A DNA stretch of 64,000 nt, from contig PAQS01000019.1 in assembly GCA_002709385.1 (NCBI GenBank), positions 186,001-250,000 of the forward strand, written 5' to 3'. A program made the position numbers and the translations under genes. The DNA is from Waddliaceae bacterium. GTDB taxonomy: Bacteria > Chlamydiota > Chlamydiia > Chlamydiales > GCA-2709385. Below, in pieces: positions 61,656 through 64,000 of the stretch (position 1 is its first letter; every line of letters starts with the position of its first letter). Under the pieces are notes generated by a model, which did not search any database, was not told where the DNA came from, and worked only from the letters and a program-made list of their open reading frames with translations.

Positions 61656-63482
61656 TTATTGCAAGAGTCTGAGAACGTTTTGCGCGCTACTATTTGCTTG
61701 TGTGAGCATAGATATGCTTACTTGTGATAGAACTTGCGCTTTCGTTAATTCGCTTGTTTCTTTTGCGATATCAACGTCTCGAATCCTGCTTTCAGCTTGT
61801 GATAGATTGTCTTTAAATCCTGTGTTTGCAGAGTGTGTAAATCCAAGTCTACTTACTTGTGAACCGATAACAGCTCTTTGGTTAGCTACCATGTCGATTG
61901 CACCGGCAATTTTTGTGATAGCGGCTTGTGCTGAGTCAATACTTAATACATCTTGATCACTGATTCCAAGACGAGTTAATCGTACATCTGCAAGCACAAA
62001 ATCTACGCTCATATCTTGGTCTGGACCTACTTGAAATTCATATCTTCCAGCAGGACTTCCACCGCCTACAGACAGACCCATATTTTTTGCTGCTTGGGTA
62101 CTATTATATGCTCCAAGATGACCAGCGTTTTCACTGCGCAATGTTTTGATATCAAAAACTTCAGGAACGTCTCCGTTTAGACGGATTTGAGCACGTTTTA
62201 ATGCATTTTCATCCGTTGTCCCTCCCGTATCAGTCCAATAAATACGGTTATTTGCATCAAAATCAAGGGCTGCGATAGAGTTTGCTGCTGTACCTAAAGG
62301 AACAGAAGTAACCTGTCCAGAAGAAATATGAACAACTTTTAATGTTCCTGCAGTTCCGTTTTCATCTTCAAAAGCTAAGTATTGACCATCTGAACTAATG
62401 GCGTAAGTTTCACCTTTATTTAGACCAAAGTTTACACTTAAGTCATCCATCAAGGTTTGCTTATTTGTTGTGTCGTTGATGTGTTGTTTTACCAAACGAT
62501 GTGGGCTTGTACCTGTACTGCGTTCGATGTAATAAATATAGTCATCATGAACAGCAAATTCAGAGAAGCTTGAAGCTGTGGTTACGCCACCGGACCAGTT
62601 GTTTGTTGCTCCAGTACCACCATCGTCTAAAGTGAATGAATCCATATCAATCATACGAACTCTAAACTGATTATTAGCTCCTCCTCCCGCTGTAGATGGC
62701 TCGGAAACCCAAATTCTTCCTTTGTTATCCATGACTAATCGAGGTTGTGATGTCGCAGATGTTCCACCAGCGGATTCCATAGCAAGTGTGGTGAGAGTAT
62801 CGCTTTCAATATCTAGTTTCATTAAGGTTTTTTGTGCAGATAAAGAACCGATACTTTTTTGTGCTACATAGATGAGGCTTTTTCCATCTTCACTGAATAG
62901 ATAGTCTCCAACAAATCCGTTGCTTGCAGAGCTTTCAAAAGCGTATTGGATACCATTTTTAGAAGCATTTCCATCCATGAAATTCTGATCGAGCATTGCT
63001 TTCTCAGAGCCATCTGCTTGGCTATAGACAATTCTATGCTTTAGATTGTCATAGACAGCGACTGCAGTTTGTGAATTCACGGATAAGCCGTTGTATTTTC
63101 CTGCTTCTGAAATTCGAGCAACTTCTGTTTTTAATTGTTGAAACTCAAGATCTAAGTTCTTTCGGTCACCAGAGCTTTTAGAACCATCTGCTGCAGATAC
63201 AGCAAGTTCACTCATTCTATTCAATATACTATGAGTTTCTTGTAGCCATCGGTCAGTAGACTGCATCAAGTTGATAGCGTTCTGAATAACGCCGCTAGCG
63301 GCTTCAGAGTTACGAATTTGAGCACGAAATCTTTCTGAGATACCTAAATCAGCTGGAGCTTCTCCAGGTGTAAGTAGACGCTGTCCTGATGAAAGACGAC
63401 TCATAGATGTTTGGAGTCGGCTGTTCTGTCCTGCATAGTTACTAACAAAAGTTTTATAAGTGGCGTTATTGGCGATCAACAT
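61656..63482 (-). CDS. Flagellin 3 with propeller-like insert
   Basis: A 608-residue flagellin, close to flagellin 2 over its whole length (same INLMQSTDRWLQE, SAQKTLMKLDIES, YIYYIERSTGT and SRIRDVDIAKETSEL landmarks). N- and C-terminal helices are best conserved, the middle strands less so. GGAGGAAAG precedes the ATG. Its promoter region, with a C tract, is described separately. Tandem order suggests duplication; the two may form one filament or alternate. Confidence 0.94.
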   Translation of the reverse strand: MLIANNATYKTFVSNYAGQNSRLQTSMSRLSSGQRLLTPGEAPADLGISERFRAQIRNSEAASGVIQNAINLMQSTDRWLQETHSILNRMSELAVSAADGSKSSGDRKNLDLEFQQLKTEVARISEAGKYNGLSVNSQTAVAVYDNLKHRIVYSQADGSEKAMLDQNFMDGNASKNGIQYAFESSASNGFVGDYLFSEDGKSLIYVAQKSIGSLSAQKTLMKLDIESDTLTTLAMESAGGTSATSQPRLVMDNKGRIWVSEPSTAGGGANNQFRVRMIDMDSFTLDDGGTGATNNWSGGVTTASSFSEFAVHDDYIYYIERSTGTSPHRLVKQHINDTTNKQTLMDDLSVNFGLNKGETYAISSDGQYLAFEDENGTAGTLKVVHISSGQVTSVPLGTAANSIAALDFDANNRIYWTDTGGTTDENALKRAQIRLNGDVPEVFDIKTLRSENAGHLGAYNSTQAAKNMGLSVGGGSPAGRYEFQVGPDQDMSVDFVLADVRLTRLGISDQDVLSIDSAQAAITKIAGAIDMVANQRAVIGSQVSRLGFTHSANTGFKDNLSQAESRIRDVDIAKETSELTKAQVLSQVSISMLTQANSSAQNVLRLLQ

Positions 63483-63628
63483 TTTCTTTCCTCCGTGAAT
63501 GTTGAATTATTTAGAAGCGATACGCTCTAGCACTGCGTTCTTACTTCTTTTCCATCTCCGATCCTTGGATGATGGTTGTTGGCCACTGTGAGGTTCTTGT
63601 CCGTAAGTCCTCAATCGAGCCAACATGG

Positions 63629-63656
63629 ATATCGGAATGGGGGGGGGGGAACTTAA
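63629..63656 (-). promoter_or_regulatory. Sigma-28-like promoter with C tract in the spacer (flagellin 3)
   Basis: The minus strand reads TTAAGTTC at 63656-63649 and TCCGATAT at 63636-63629, 12 bases apart; consensus is TAAAGTTT-N11-GCCGATAA. Six of eight bases match in each box. The 12-base spacer is ten C, then A and T. Confidence 0.5.
63639..63649. repeat. Homopolymeric G11/C11 tract
   Basis: Eleven consecutive G on the plus strand in otherwise AT-rich DNA. Such tracts in promoter spacers are known phase-variation switches through slipped-strand mispairing. Confidence 0.9.
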
Positions 63657-63767
63657 TGATTTTTTTTAAAAAGATAAAAAAATGAAAATTTTTATACTTA
63701 AGCTATTAATATTAAGTAATAAATAGTTTTAAAAACTTAAATTTGTTTTTTTTAGATTAAAATAAAG

Positions 63768-63801
63768 AATAAGCCGTAGTAGAAAACTACTACGGCTTAT
63801 T
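63768..63801 (-). terminator. Perfect 15-bp hairpin, terminator of the right-edge gene
   Basis: AATAAGCCGTAGTAG (63768-63782) and its exact inverse (63787-63801) around AAAA. On the minus strand it follows the stop at 63827-63829 and is succeeded by a T-rich tail. Confidence 0.85.
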
Positions 63802-63826
63802 ACCTAGAGATTTATGAAAAATCTCT

Positions 63827-64000
63827 TTAGGGAGCGAGAACAGGAATAAGTATTTCAGGTGTATTTAGGGAGATTTGTTTAAATACTTTGTCTCTGATGA
63901 TGTATTCGGTTTTGGATTGAACTGTATTATCAGTATAGAAGTATTGAGTATGTCTGCCTTTATCACCTATAAACTCTGTTTCAGCTAATGTTCTTCCATA
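63827..64000 (-). CDS. C-terminal fragment of a hypothetical protein, start beyond window
   Basis: An open minus-strand frame from the right edge to TAA at 63827-63829 gives the last 57 residues of a protein. It is polar, with strands such as FIGDKGRHTQYFYTD and a short hydrophobic ending EILIPVLAP. No flagellin C-terminal signature is present, so it is not a fourth flagellin end. A terminator follows. Too little is visible to assign a family. Confidence 0.6.
   Translation of the reverse strand, partial: YGRTLAETEFIGDKGRHTQYFYTDNTVQSKTEYIIRDKVFKQISLNTPEILIPVLAP

Larger units (their letters stand above)
63483..63826. other. Flagellin 3 leader/promoter region and gene-free stretch
   Basis: About 340 bases. 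It holds the GGAGG ribosome site just before flagellin 3, a 120-base leader, the sigma-28-like promoter with its C tract, an A/T-rich block at 63655-63760 and the hairpin at 63768-63801. I see no other gene. Confidence 0.6.

Noticed and set aside
1-64000. CRISPR arrays, insertion sequences, prophage or rRNA genes
   Set aside because: I saw no regular spaced repeats, transposase, integrase or phage structural genes, and no rRNA-like sequence. The tRNA-Pro at 20300 is the only RNA gene I could support.

Overview
The window reads as chromosomal DNA of a Chlamydiae bacterium, most like the marine or environmental chlamydiae reported to carry flagellar genes. It is AT-rich and densely coded. Several blocks keep the gene order I know from Chlamydia trachomatis: thrS-parA-pgp6-CT584 (CT581-CT584), ung-CT606.1, glmU-like-ispA (CT629-CT628), recA-ygfA-CT648-CT647-CT646, dus (CT644) and greA-CT635-nqrA with hemB (CT636-CT633). 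These correspondences come from memory of gene order and protein families, not from a search.

Layout. 1-2642: start-proximal part of a very large minus-strand protein that runs off the left edge. 2.8-9.8 kb: thrS, a ParA/pGP6/PurB translationally coupled operon, a Bcr/CflA-type exporter and a CT584 homologue. 9.9-13.2 kb: hybrid histidine kinase plus response-regulator adenylate cyclase. 13.6-17.8 kb: TPR/beta-barrel protein, tatA-tatC, aldehyde dehydrogenase. 17.8-19.0 kb: flgB-flgC-fliE flagellar rod operon behind a good sigma-54 promoter. 19.2-20.4 kb: ung, CT606.1 homologue, tRNA-Pro. 20.4-20.9 kb: gene-free AT-rich region with DnaA-box-like sites, where strand composition switches; a candidate replication origin. 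20.9-31.3 kb: glmU-like, ispA, recA, ygfA and a PilM/N-PilO-like pair with a lipoprotein, then yggT, dus and acyP. 31.4-42.6 kb: one long respiratory operon (FAD/Fe-S oxidoreductase, CcoS, Tat-type Rieske protein, cytochrome b, a 1355-residue seven-haem cytochrome c, CcoN, CcoO, CcoQ-like, haem-less CcoP-like). 42.6-45.1 kb: accessory island of small unknown paralogues. 45.1-51.3 kb: NYN protein, rdgB, greA, two small basic/coiled proteins, nqrA. 51.5-53.7 kb: a divergent flagellin and a partner protein. 53.7-59.5 kb: hemB, thiL, two unknowns, mutY. 59.6-63.5 kb: two tandem flagellins. The right edge holds the tail of one more minus-strand gene.

Main points. The organism probably builds flagella: rod genes plus three flagellins, each with a variable middle that looks like a beta-propeller. 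The last flagellin has an 11-base C tract inside a sigma-28-like promoter spacer, which would suit phase variation. Respiration appears to run from a bc-type quinol oxidase through one giant multihaem cytochrome to a cbb3-type oxidase whose CcoP subunit has lost its haem domains. The Tat genes upstream can export the Rieske protein, which carries a twin-arginine signal. A kinase/cyclase pair suggests cAMP signalling. The switch in GC skew near 20.4 kb, together with DnaA-like boxes and a new repeated element, makes the ung/tRNA-Pro to glmU-like gap the best origin candidate here.
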